Source: Alphaproteobacteria bacterium (GTDB lineage: Bacteria; Pseudomonadota; Alphaproteobacteria; Rhizobiales; Aestuariivirgaceae). From it: DNA of 20,577 bases. The position numbers and the translations under genes were made by a program. Within the stretch, counting starts at the first letter, position 1. Each line of letters begins with the position of its first letter. Below the pieces are notes generated by a model. That model searched no databases. It was not told the origin of the DNA and saw only the letters and a list, made by a program, of their open reading frames with translations. This document shows positions 1 to 6,960 of this stretch, in pieces. The stretch is taken from assembly GCA_026400595.1 (NCBI GenBank), contig JAPLOT010000231.1, forward strand, positions 1-20,577, in the 5' to 3' direction.

Positions 1-2
1 GC

Positions 3-1448
3 CACCAGGGCATGAAGGCCTCGCTGGTCTCGCGCGAGGTCATCGCCGACTCCGTCGAACTCACGATGCGCGGGCATTGCTACGATGCGCTGGTCGGGCT
101 TGCCGGCTGCGACAAGTCCCTGCCCGGGATGATGATGGCCATGGTGCGGCTCAATGTGCCCTCTGTCTTCATCTACGGCGGTTCGATTCTGCCCGGTACC
201 TTCAAGGGCCAGCCGGTGACCATCCAGGACGTCTTCGAGGCTGTCGGCAAGCATTCGGTGGGCGCCATGTCGGATGACGACCTGCTCGAACTCGAGCAAA
301 AGGCCTGCCCTTCGGCGGGCTCCTGCGGCGCACAGTTCACGGCGAACACCATGGCCACCGTGGCCGAGGCGATCGGCCTGGCGCTGCCCTATTCCTGCGG
401 CGCGCCGGCGCCTTACGAGATCCGCGATTCCTTCTGCTTCACTGCGGGCGAGAAAGTGATGGAACTGCTCGCGCGCAACATCAGGCCGCGCGACATCGTC
501 ACCCGCAAGGCCCTGGAGAATGCAGCGACCGTTGTCGCCGCCTCGGGCGGATCGACCAATGCTGCTCTGCATCTTCCCGCCATCGCGCATGAGGCGGGCA
601 TCTCCTTCGATCTCTTCGACGTGGCAGAGATCTTCAGACGGACACCCTATATTGCCGACCTGAAGCCCGGTGGCCGCTACGTGGCCAAGGATCTCTTCGA
701 AGTCGGCGGCATTCCACTGCTCATGAAGACCTTGCTCGATCACGGCTACCTGCATGGCGACTGCGTGACCGTGACGGGAAGAACCATGGCCGAGAACATG
801 GCGAGCGTGAAGTGGAACCCCGATCAGGACGTCATCCGCCCGGCGGATCGGCCTTTTACAAAAACTGGTGGCGTCGTGGGACTCAGGGGCAATCTCGCCC
901 CGGAAGGTGCCATCGTGAAGGTGGCTGGCATGAAGACTCTGCGCTTCTCTGGTCCCGCGCGATGCTTCGATACGGAGGAGGCATGTTTCGAGGCGGTATC
1001 GAAACGCAAGTACAAGGAAGGCGAAGTGCTGGTGATCCGCTATGAGGGACCGCGCGGCGGCCCCGGCATGCGCGAGATGCTGGCGATCACCGCCGCCATC
1101 TACGGGCAGGGCATGGGCGACAAGGTGGCACTGATCACAGATGGCCGCTTCTCGGGTGCCACGCGTGGATTCTGCATCGGCCATGTCGGACCGGAGGCGC
1201 AGCTGGGTGGTCCGATCGGCCTGCTTCAAGACGGCGACGTCATTACCATCGACGCGGAAGCCGGCACGCTGGATTGCAATGTGAACGAAGCCGAGTTCGC
1301 GCGGCGCCGTGCCAGCTGGCAGCCGCGCGCCCATGGTTACAACTCGGGCACGCTCTGGAAATATGCCCAACAGGTAGGCCCCGCCTTTTCCGGTGCAGTG
1401 ACGCATCCCGGCGGCGCGGCCGAAGGCATGGCATACGCGGACATTTGA
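3..1448 (+). CDS. ilvD: Dihydroxy-acid dehydratase, 5' end outside the window
   Basis: Dehydrates 2,3-dihydroxy-isovalerate and 2,3-dihydroxy-3-methylvalerate to the 2-keto acids, the third common step of valine and isoleucine synthesis, in the cytoplasm with an Fe-S cluster. The frame is open from the window edge: the residues HQG precede the ATG at 12, matching the family's conserved 'GHEGMK' segment, so that ATG is internal. Roughly 95 N-terminal residues, including the first cluster cysteine, are missing. Numbering from the internal Met, visible landmarks are GCDKSLPG with cluster Cys33, PSAGSCGAQFTANTM with cluster Cys105, SGGSTNAALHLPAIAHEAG, and the C-terminal DGRFSGATRGFCIGHVGPEA. Cys33 and Cys105 are spaced as in E. 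coli IlvD. The related sugar-acid dehydratases of the IlvD/Edd family are the alternative, but the motifs fit IlvD best. The gene converges on cbpM, with about 63 bases between them. Confidence 0.95.
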   Translation, partial: HQGMKASLVSREVIADSVELTMRGHCYDALVGLAGCDKSLPGMMMAMVRLNVPSVFIYGGSILPGTFKGQPVTIQDVFEAVGKHSVGAMSDDDLLELEQKACPSAGSCGAQFTANTMATVAEAIGLALPYSCGAPAPYEIRDSFCFTAGEKVMELLARNIRPRDIVTRKALENAATVVAASGGSTNAALHLPAIAHEAGISFDLFDVAEIFRRTPYIADLKPGGRYVAKDLFEVGGIPLLMKTLLDHGYLHGDCVTVTGRTMAENMASVKWNPDQDVIRPADRPFTKTGGVVGLRGNLAPEGAIVKVAGMKTLRFSGPARCFDTEEACFEAVSKRKYKEGEVLVIRYEGPRGGPGMREMLAITAAIYGQGMGDKVALITDGRFSGATRGFCIGHVGPEAQLGGPIGLLQDGDVITIDAEAGTLDCNVNEAEFARRRASWQPRAHGYNSGTLWKYAQQVGPAFSGAVTHPGGAAEGMAYADI

Positions 1449-1511
1449 ATGTGATCAGCCCTCTTCGAGGTCCGATCTGAAGGCAAGTACATGGGCGACC
1501 TCGCCGCCGCC

Positions 1512-1802
1512 TCAGGAGTCCTCGCCGGGGAAACTGCCCATGGCGCCAGACTTTCCAGCCAGTGCCTTGCGCAGGCTGTACATCTGGTCGAGCAGGTTCA
1601 AGATGACACCGATACCCTCGTCGTTGACGCCGAGGTCCTTCTTGAGATCACGGATCAGCTGGGCACGGGCGACATCCGCCTCGGTGAAGGTGAAGTCAGG
1701 CTCGCTGACCTGTGGCACAAGCCACTCCTCCTCGATCCAGACCTGCAACGTTTCCTGATCGAGGTGGGAGCGGTAAAGAAACTCCATCTTGCTGATGATC
1801 AT
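1512..1802 (-). CDS. cbpM: CbpM-type chaperone modulator
   Basis: Small MerR-like helical protein of 96 residues. In E. coli CbpM binds the J domain of CbpA and inhibits its co-chaperone and DNA-binding activity; the same role is inferred here. It has the family's pattern of an N-terminal winged-helix segment (LDQETLQVWIEEEWLVP), a middle helix (FTEADVARAQLIRDLKKDLGVNDEGIGVILNLLDQM) and a short polar tail. I chose the ATG at 1802, which begins MIISKMEF, because it lies 2 bases after the cbpA stop at 1805-1807. The longer frame upstream would run back into cbpA. The spacing implies translational coupling to cbpA, and no strong separate ribosome-binding site is visible. Confidence 0.88.
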   Translation of the reverse strand: MIISKMEFLYRSHLDQETLQVWIEEEWLVPQVSEPDFTFTEADVARAQLIRDLKKDLGVNDEGIGVILNLLDQMYSLRKALAGKSGAMGSFPGEDS

Positions 1803-1804
1803 GG

Positions 1805-2707
1805 CTACATGTCCCGGCGCGGATTGTCGTTCGGGCCTGGAGCCCATTTCGAGAGGAACTCGTTGAGTTCGGCATTGGGTTCGCTTGGCAGCATGACCTT
1901 GAGCTTGACCAGCTGGTCACCGTTGCCGCCGCCGCGGCGCGCTGCGCCCTTGCCCTTGAGCCGCAAGGTGGTTCCGCTGTTCGATCCTTTGGGAATTGTC
2001 ATGATGACCGAGCCGCTTGGCGTGGGCACGCGGACACTGCCGCCCAGTGCGGCTTCCTGGATGGTGACCGGAAGGTCGAGGAGAATATCGTCGCCCTGCA
2101 AGGTGAAGTACCGGTGTGGCTTGATCTCAATCTCGACCAGAGCGTCGCCGGGCGGCCCTTCGCCCCGCGAGGGTGCGCCCTTGCCGCGCAGGCGGAGGAT
2201 CTGTCCTTCGCGCACACCCGGCGGAATGTTGACGTCGATCGAGCCGCCATCGGGCAGGGTCAGCCGACGGTTGGCGCCATTGATGGCGTCGAGGAAGTCC
2301 ACCGCAAGCCGATAGTGAACATCTGCACCTGGCGCCTGGCGGGCCTGGCGCGCCTGACGCCTGAGCAGCTCGGCCAGGAAGTCGTCGTTTTGTGCGAAGT
2401 CGGCAAATCCCGACGGATTTTCGTATGGGCTTCCATTGGTGGCCGCCGAGGCATAGTCGCGATAGTAACGTTCGCGCGGGCGCTCCGCACCCGAGGCATC
2501 GATCTCGCCGGAATCGAAGCGGCGGCGCTTCTCGGGATCAGACAAAAGGTCATAGGCTCCGGCTACCTGCTTGAAACGCTCCTCCGCCGTCTTGTCGCCG
2601 GGATTGAGATCGGGGTGCAGTTTCTTCGCCAGTTTGCGGTAGGCTTTCTGGAGTTCATCGGCCGAAGCGCCGCGCGCCACCCCAAGAATCTCGTAAGGGT
2701 CCTTCAC
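1805..2707 (-). CDS. cbpA: CbpA-like DnaJ co-chaperone
   Basis: Class II (zinc-finger-less) J-domain co-chaperone of 300 residues that would stimulate DnaK ATPase and deliver unfolded clients; E. coli CbpA also binds curved DNA. The J domain covers about residues 3-70, with the essential HPD tripeptide at 31-33 (KKLHPDLNPGDKT). A Gly/Phe-poor linker follows, then the two C-terminal substrate-binding beta domains: DVHYRLAVDFLDAINGANRR with GVREGQILRLRGKG, and a second segment with PKGSNSGTTLRLKGKG. No CxxCxGxG zinc repeats are present, which separates it from DnaJ. Translation starts at a GTG (2707-2705) preceded by a good AGAAGGA site about 6 bases upstream. cbpM follows 2 bases after the stop. 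It may be cotranscribed with the Rieske-flavodoxin gene 86 bases upstream or have its own promoter in that gap; I see no clear heat-shock promoter. Confidence 0.93.
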   Translation of the reverse strand: MKDPYEILGVARGASADELQKAYRKLAKKLHPDLNPGDKTAEERFKQVAGAYDLLSDPEKRRRFDSGEIDASGAERPRERYYRDYASAATNGSPYENPSGFADFAQNDDFLAELLRRQARQARQAPGADVHYRLAVDFLDAINGANRRLTLPDGGSIDVNIPPGVREGQILRLRGKGAPSRGEGPPGDALVEIEIKPHRYFTLQGDDILLDLPVTIQEAALGGSVRVPTPSGSVIMTIPKGSNSGTTLRLKGKGAARRGGGNGDQLVKLKVMLPSEPNAELNEFLSKWAPGPNDNPRRDM

Positions 2708-2793
2708 TGTTGTTCCTTCTGGCAGGCCGGTGGGTTTGCGCTAAAGACTACTTTGAAAGGCACGAAAGTAAAGTACGGCGGGCATGCATGGCG

Positions 2794-3876
2794 CTAGCGC
2801 TCGGCATGCGCTTTGCGGCCGCCACGGCTCAGCTTCTCGATCGGCGCCGTTTCGAGCAGCCGGCGCGACAGGTCGACGGATCTTCGCGCCAGTTCCGCCG
2901 CGCCCTCGTGCAGTTCCCTGGAGTTCCTGACCATCTTGACGTTGTTCTCCATGTCCTCGGCCGACCAGCCGCGGCTGTGTGCGATATAGGGGAAGGGCGG
3001 GAACTGGAAACCCAACTCGGCGAAAAATCCCAGCATCTGGCCGGCGACGCCCTGGATATTGTCCTGACCGCCGACGATGATGAAGCCCGCAACCTTGTTG
3101 CGGATCAGCAGGCGGTTGTGGGTGGTGATCTGGTTCTGGATGCAGTTCAGCCGCTCGGCCATCTTGAAGTAAAGCGAACTGGCCTGGCCCCAGCGGATGG
3201 GCGTGGCAATGAGGATCACGTCGGCCCAGTGGACCAGGGCCTCGTAGACGGCGGTCAGCTCATCGTCCGAGCGCATCTGCGTAATCGAGCAGGGCCAGGT
3301 GCAGGCCCGTGCGGCTTTCGAGTAGTAGCCTTCGCAGGCATGAAACTTGAGGTCGTTCAGCCTGATCATCTGGGTTTCGCATCCCTCGGCCTTGGCGCCG
3401 GCAAGGGCGGAGCCGAGCAGGTCGTCCGATCCGGAGTAGCGTGGCGCGCGGCCGTCCATGGCAGTGGTCGAAATGCCAGCCACGCGAATGGCGCCCTCGG
3501 CACGAACCACCGGCCGGGCCAGGGGAATGGGATCGTGCGGAAGCCGGTTGCGTGAGGTGCCGGCGCTGGTGTTGACCAGCACGCGGCCGCCTGCCACCTT
3601 CACCGGATAGCTGGGAACCTTGTCGTTCTCGAAGCCGGGTTCTCCAAGCCCGGTGATGCGATGGAAGCGCCACTGATGCCAGGGGCACACCAGATAGTCG
3701 CCCTGCAGCGTGCCTTCGCCGAGCGGGCCCCCAACGTGGTTGCAGGCATTGTGCACGGCGCCGAACTGGCCGTTGATGCAGGTAAGTGCGATTTCCGTGT
3801 TGCCGGCGCGGCAGCGACGAACAGATTGGGATGCGAGTTCCGCCGCTTCGCCAATGTCAATCCAATCCTTGTCCAT
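2794..3876 (-). CDS. Rieske [2Fe-2S]-flavodoxin-like fusion oxidoreductase
   Basis: Predicted two-domain redox protein of 360 residues. Residues about 4-105 form a Rieske ferredoxin domain with the full ligand set C45-x-H47 and C64-x2-H67 (ACNHVGG and CPWHQWRFH). Residues about 130-320 form a flavodoxin/NADPH-dependent FMN reductase-like fold, with a strand-loop start at GISTTAMDG and the flavin-site stretch ADVILIATPIRWGQASSLYF. A cysteine-bearing loop, CEGYYSKAARACTWPC, lies between them. The fused layout suggests electron passage between flavin and cluster in one cytoplasmic protein; the substrate is unknown. There is no signal peptide or membrane segment. The ATG at 3876 (MDKDWIDIG) is preferred because an AGGAG site lies about 10 bases upstream; an extra 19-codon extension is possible but contains that site. 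It is divergent from the B12-binding gene and upstream of cbpA on the same strand. Confidence 0.85.
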   Translation of the reverse strand: MDKDWIDIGEAAELASQSVRRCRAGNTEIALTCINGQFGAVHNACNHVGGPLGEGTLQGDYLVCPWHQWRFHRITGLGEPGFENDKVPSYPVKVAGGRVLVNTSAGTSRNRLPHDPIPLARPVVRAEGAIRVAGISTTAMDGRAPRYSGSDDLLGSALAGAKAEGCETQMIRLNDLKFHACEGYYSKAARACTWPCSITQMRSDDELTAVYEALVHWADVILIATPIRWGQASSLYFKMAERLNCIQNQITTHNRLLIRNKVAGFIIVGGQDNIQGVAGQMLGFFAELGFQFPPFPYIAHSRGWSAEDMENNVKMVRNSRELHEGAAELARRSVDLSRRLLETAPIEKLSRGGRKAHAER

Positions 3877-3986
3877 GGGGTCTTGCTCTCCTGCGTGAGA
3901 ATCGTCAGAGCGAAGTATTGGCGGAAACGGCAACAGATGGGAACCGCGGCTTCGCCGCCTCTTCTTTTCGACGACAAGTCAAGCAC

Positions 3987-5066
3987 ATGTTGCAAAGCAG
4001 CGAGAAGGCTTCGAGGGAATTGTTGGAAGGCATCCGCGGGATGCTTGCCAAGTGCGCCCGGAATGCATACGGTATTGCCAAAGCTGCACCCAAGACAGCG
4101 AAGGTTGCTGCGCAAGTCATGCAATCGAGAGACTGGGGGGCGCTCATGGGCGAGGCACACGATCTGTCTTCACTACGGGGGGCCGCAGCAAACGCACGGC
4201 TGCGGCTTGGTGTCAGAGTTGAACCTCCCATCCCGCTGGATGTCGAAGACGTCCGCGAACGGGAAGTCCGGCTGGCGGCACTTGCGGCTGAAGAGGTCAT
4301 CCCTCGCCTGCTTGCCATTCACAATCAGATCGTCGTGCCGGTGGATCATGATCGCCTTCACGCGGGCCTGATCGAAATCGAAGAGCTCTCGCGGCTGGTG
4401 CTGAGGCCCGATGGGCCGGAGGCGCTCGACTACATACAATTTCTCCGGGATCGCGGGCTGTCGCTCGATCAGCTCCATGAGGAACTGCTCGAGCCGACGG
4501 CCCGGCATCTTGGAGAGCTGTGGGAGGCCGACCGCATCGACTTCGTCGATGTGGCCGTGGGTGTCTCGAAGCTGCAACGAATGGTGCACTACTTTGCGCG
4601 GCTTGATGCCATTCCGCCCTATGATGACCGGCTCAAGGCCCTGATCACCACCACACCTGGCGAAAGCCACAGCTTCGGCAATGCGATCGTCCAGAAGTTC
4701 CTGCGGGCCAGCGGGTGGCACGTCTGCGCCTGTTCTGCGCCCGGCCCTGATGAGCTGGCCAGTCTCGTCGCCGAAGAGTGGTTCGGTGTCGTGGGGTTCT
4801 CGGTCAGTGCCGATCAGCACCTCGATGCTCTGGCATCCGCCATCCGGCGCGTGCGCGAGGTTTCCCTCAATCGCACCATCGGCATCATGGTCGGCGGACC
4901 ATGCTTCGAAAGTCATGACGAGCGCGTTTCGATGGTCGGGGCCGATGGCACCGCACGGAACGGGCCCGCGGCGGCGATCCTGGCAAAAAAGCTGCTCGTG
5001 CGAAGCCTGCCATTTGCCGATGTCCAGTCTTCACTCCTGCGTCCGCCGTTCGATACCCCGCCCTGA
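3987..5066 (+). CDS. Cobalamin-binding regulator, PpaA/AerR-like
   Basis: Protein of about 359 residues with two recognisable modules. A helical cap of the B12-binding-2 type carries PTARHLGELWEADRIDFVDVAVG and SKLQRMVHYF. A C-terminal Rossmann-like cobalamin-binding domain carries the motif ESHSFG (in PGESHSFGNAIVQ), the His being the candidate axial ligand in place of the classical DxHxxG. It then has VVGFSVSADQHLDALASAI and IMVGGPCF. In AerR/PpaA proteins this domain binds B12 or heme and tunes PpsR/CrtJ-type repressors, often under light control; a sensory role is inferred here. The start is uncertain. ATG 3987 gives the longest plausible protein but lacks a good ribosome-binding site, and ATG 4041 or ATG 4146 (306 residues) are alternatives. 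It is divergent from the Rieske-flavodoxin gene, across 110 bases. No photosynthesis genes are in the window. Confidence 0.78.
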   Translation: MLQSSEKASRELLEGIRGMLAKCARNAYGIAKAAPKTAKVAAQVMQSRDWGALMGEAHDLSSLRGAAANARLRLGVRVEPPIPLDVEDVREREVRLAALAAEEVIPRLLAIHNQIVVPVDHDRLHAGLIEIEELSRLVLRPDGPEALDYIQFLRDRGLSLDQLHEELLEPTARHLGELWEADRIDFVDVAVGVSKLQRMVHYFARLDAIPPYDDRLKALITTTPGESHSFGNAIVQKFLRASGWHVCACSAPGPDELASLVAEEWFGVVGFSVSADQHLDALASAIRRVREVSLNRTIGIMVGGPCFESHDERVSMVGADGTARNGPAAAILAKKLLVRSLPFADVQSSLLRPPFDTPP

Positions 5067-5094
5067 GCAATGTTGCAGGCGGCACAGCCGCGCG

Positions 5095-5649
5095 TCAGCG
5101 CCGTCCGTCATAGGGGCTGTTGCAGCGATACTTCCTCTTGCCTTTTCCAATGAAGGTGTCGGTCTTGACATTGTAGGTCTTGTAGCGCGCCTTGCACCAC
5201 TTGATGTGCTTGCTGCTTGAAGTCCGGACCTTCCTTGCCGGCACTTCATAGTCGTCGCCGCCATAATAGTAATCGTTGCCGAAGCAGTCATAGGGCAGCG
5301 CACCGTATCCCCAGCCGCAATATCCCCAGTTGAAGTAGCCGGGATAGTAGTTATAGGGCCTTGCGCGCCAGTACCTCGGATAGTGTCTATTATGATTGTT
5401 CCAGTGGCCGTGATGGCCATGCCAATTGCCGCCATGGCCTTTGCGGCGGATCCAGCGTTTCCGATAGGCGGACCTTCCGCCGTAGCTCTTGCGGCCGCTG
5501 AAGTGACTCGACCGGCTTGCCGCAAGCGTCATGCCTGATGTGGCCTGACTTACCTGCTCCGGTGATGGTGCAGGAAAGGCCTTGGATGGCCCTGCATCCA
5601 GCCCCAGCATGGCTAGAAGCATGGGAACCGCAAGAAATCTGATGGACAT
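5095..5649 (-). CDS. Secreted BA14K-like protein, Tyr/Trp/Gly/His-rich
   Basis: Small exported protein of 184 residues. It begins with a signal peptide (hydrophobic FLAVPMLLAMLGL, likely cleavage near SKAFP). A basic stretch is followed by a low-complexity aromatic segment rich in Trp, Tyr, Gly, His and Asn (for example GNWHGHHGHWNNHNRHYPRYW, split in the DNA around 5370-5450). The C-terminal module from SSSKHIKWCKARYKTYN to RYRSYDP-like KYRCNSPY resembles the BA14K family of rhizobial and Brucella surface proteins, with its paired Cys and Tyr/Arg pattern. BA14K of Brucella is immunoreactive and reported to be lectin-like; any carbohydrate binding here is inference. The start at ATG 5649 is chosen because the signal peptide begins there; an ATG about 9 codons upstream is possible. 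It converges with the B12-binding gene, 28 bases apart. Confidence 0.75.
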   Translation of the reverse strand: MSIRFLAVPMLLAMLGLDAGPSKAFPAPSPEQVSQATSGMTLAASRSSHFSGRKSYGGRSAYRKRWIRRKGHGGNWHGHHGHWNNHNRHYPRYWRARPYNYYPGYFNWGYCGWGYGALPYDCFGNDYYYGGDDYEVPARKVRTSSSKHIKWCKARYKTYNVKTDTFIGKGKRKYRCNSPYDGRR

Positions 5650-5792
5650 AAGAGTAGCTCTCAATTCTGCACGCATCCGCCGGAGGTCATCCAGCTGCCA
5701 CTTTATAGACAACCATTGTGTCAAAGCAGGGTTCCTGATGTGAGCGACAACAACACCGCACTTCGGAAACCCCGAGTTCATGATCATGTTTA

Positions 5793-5813
5793 GCCGGGCG
5801 AATGGAGCCCGGC
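5793..5813. terminator. Hairpin in the gap between the endonuclease-fold and BA14K-like genes
   Basis: A perfect 7-bp stem, GCCGGGC paired with GCCCGGC, has a 7-base loop. It lies about 95-115 bases downstream of the endonuclease-fold stop on the minus strand. There is no T-run on either side, so intrinsic termination is weakly supported; it may be a factor-dependent terminator or RNA-stabilising hairpin. The rest of the 5650-5907 gap holds the upstream region of the BA14K-like gene. A TTGACA and a TATAAA are present there on the minus strand but only 11 bases apart, so I do not call a promoter. Confidence 0.35.
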
Positions 5814-5907
5814 GTTGCCATGGATCAAATCGCAAATGCCTGCGGTACGGCAGGAGCGCCTGGCGCGACAACCCCTGCGCGAAATTCCTCAGTCATGGCC
5901 ATGTGGA

Positions 5908-6822
5908 TCAACCCGCAGATGCCTTGCCCCAATCGAGTTCCGCATAGACCGGCTGATGGTCGGAGGCATCGGCCGCCTCGTCGATCCAGGCCCGGCGAAC
6001 CCGTCCGGCCAGGTCCGACGTGAGCAGGATGTGATCGATCCGCTTGGCCTGCTCAATGTCGTTGGCCGGATAGGTAATCCCCTCACATTCCCTCTGGCCG
6101 GCGGCGGTGAGGGCATCGACGAAGAGACCGTACTCCGGGATCCGCCCATAATCCGGCCCCGCGGGACCGGTGAGCAGGGAATACTCCGGCGAGTTGGGCA
6201 TCATGTTGAAGTCGCCCAGCAGGATGGCGGGTTCCGGCATGGCCGGGACTTCGTCTTTTTCAAGCGCAATCCAGTCGGCGCCAAACTCCGAGGCTGGAAC
6301 GCCCGGACCGGTCACCGGGCCGCCCTGCCGCGGTGCATCGGCGATGATGTCGATGAGCATCCGGGTCTGAATCAGGCGCTGGCGTTCGGACAGATAATTG
6401 AGATGGGTCACATAGAAGCGGAAAGCCCCGCCCGGATGACCGATGACCGACTCGAGCAGGACGCCGCAGTCGTTCAAGTGACCATAGACGGGATACTTCG
6501 GCAGCGGAAAGGTCCTGGCGGACAGGATGGGCCAGCGCGAAATGATGAGAAGACCGTACTCGCGGCGCCGATTGGTGATGCGCCCGTCCGGCCCGCGGCG
6601 GCTGTCGTCGACGTCAACCGATGGCGCGAAGTATACGAACCTGTCGGGGAGGAGTTCCGACAGTCGGCGGACCTGATCGGCATGTTCCATCTGGCGCCAG
6701 TTGCGTTCGACCTCCTGCAGGCCGACGAGGTCGGCTCCGCCGATCGTCCGGGCGATCCTTTCGAGGTCCACCTGTCCGTCGCGGCCCTTGCCCCATTGAA
6801 TGTTGTAGGTGGCGACAAGCAT
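5908..6822 (-). CDS. Endonuclease/exonuclease/phosphatase-fold hydrolase
   Basis: Protein of 304 residues with the metal-dependent phosphodiesterase fold shared by exonuclease III, DNase I, inositol phosphatases and sphingomyelinases. The conserved catalytic set is all present in order: N in YNIQWG, the metal ligand Glu in LVGLQEVERN, His in VTHLNYLS, LLGDFNMMP (Asp and Asn), RIDHILLTSD, and the terminal ASDHQPV with the catalytic His. There is no signal peptide, so it is probably cytoplasmic. The substrate cannot be assigned from sequence; nucleic-acid repair, nucleotide or phospholipid-head-group hydrolysis are all possible. The start at ATG 6822 (MLVATYNIQ) has AAAGGA about 9 bases upstream and puts the first strand of the fold at the N terminus, unlike the 12-codon longer alternative. 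It is divergent from the ABC transporter operon. Confidence 0.87.
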   Translation of the reverse strand: MLVATYNIQWGKGRDGQVDLERIARTIGGADLVGLQEVERNWRQMEHADQVRRLSELLPDRFVYFAPSVDVDDSRRGPDGRITNRRREYGLLIISRWPILSARTFPLPKYPVYGHLNDCGVLLESVIGHPGGAFRFYVTHLNYLSERQRLIQTRMLIDIIADAPRQGGPVTGPGVPASEFGADWIALEKDEVPAMPEPAILLGDFNMMPNSPEYSLLTGPAGPDYGRIPEYGLFVDALTAAGQRECEGITYPANDIEQAKRIDHILLTSDLAGRVRRAWIDEAADASDHQPVYAELDWGKASAG

Positions 6823-6861
6823 GCGGCGGTCCTTTCGACAAGCGTTTGCGATCGACAAGAC

Positions 6862-6886
6862 TTATGTCATCATAACTATGCATAAC
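6862..6886. promoter_or_regulatory. Candidate operator in the divergent intergenic region
   Basis: The 138-base gap between the endonuclease-fold gene and the ABC substrate-binding gene contains TTATG-TCAT-CATAA (6862-6875), a perfect 5-bp inverted repeat. It overlaps a direct repeat of CATAAC at 6871 and 6881, which is one helical turn. It is A+T-rich compared with the flanks. This is where promoters for both divergent units must lie, and a repeat of this form suits binding of a dimeric regulator. No particular regulator family is identified. Confidence 0.35.
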
Positions 6887-6960
6887 AAGGCTCAAGAAAC
6901 GCTGCCCGGCACGGTCGATGTGTCGGTGTGCAAGGCGGTCAGGCCCAGGGAGACAGGAAG

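Noticed and set aside
1449..1511. Terminator between ilvD and cbpM
   Set aside because: Only short imperfect pairings such as CCTC/GAGG are present and no T-run follows, so no terminator is called.
1491..2315. 274-codon plus-strand open frame opposite cbpM and cbpA
   Set aside because: It is antisense to well-supported chaperone genes and its translation has no recognisable domain.
2710..3555. 281-codon plus-strand open frame opposite the Rieske-flavodoxin gene
   Set aside because: The minus strand carries intact Rieske ligands and a flavodoxin fold; the plus-strand product is an unstructured Arg/Gly-rich shadow.
3877..3986. PpsR/CrtJ-type TGT-N12-ACA operator near the AerR-like gene
   Set aside because: I looked for the paired half-sites at the correct spacing in the divergent region and saw no convincing match.
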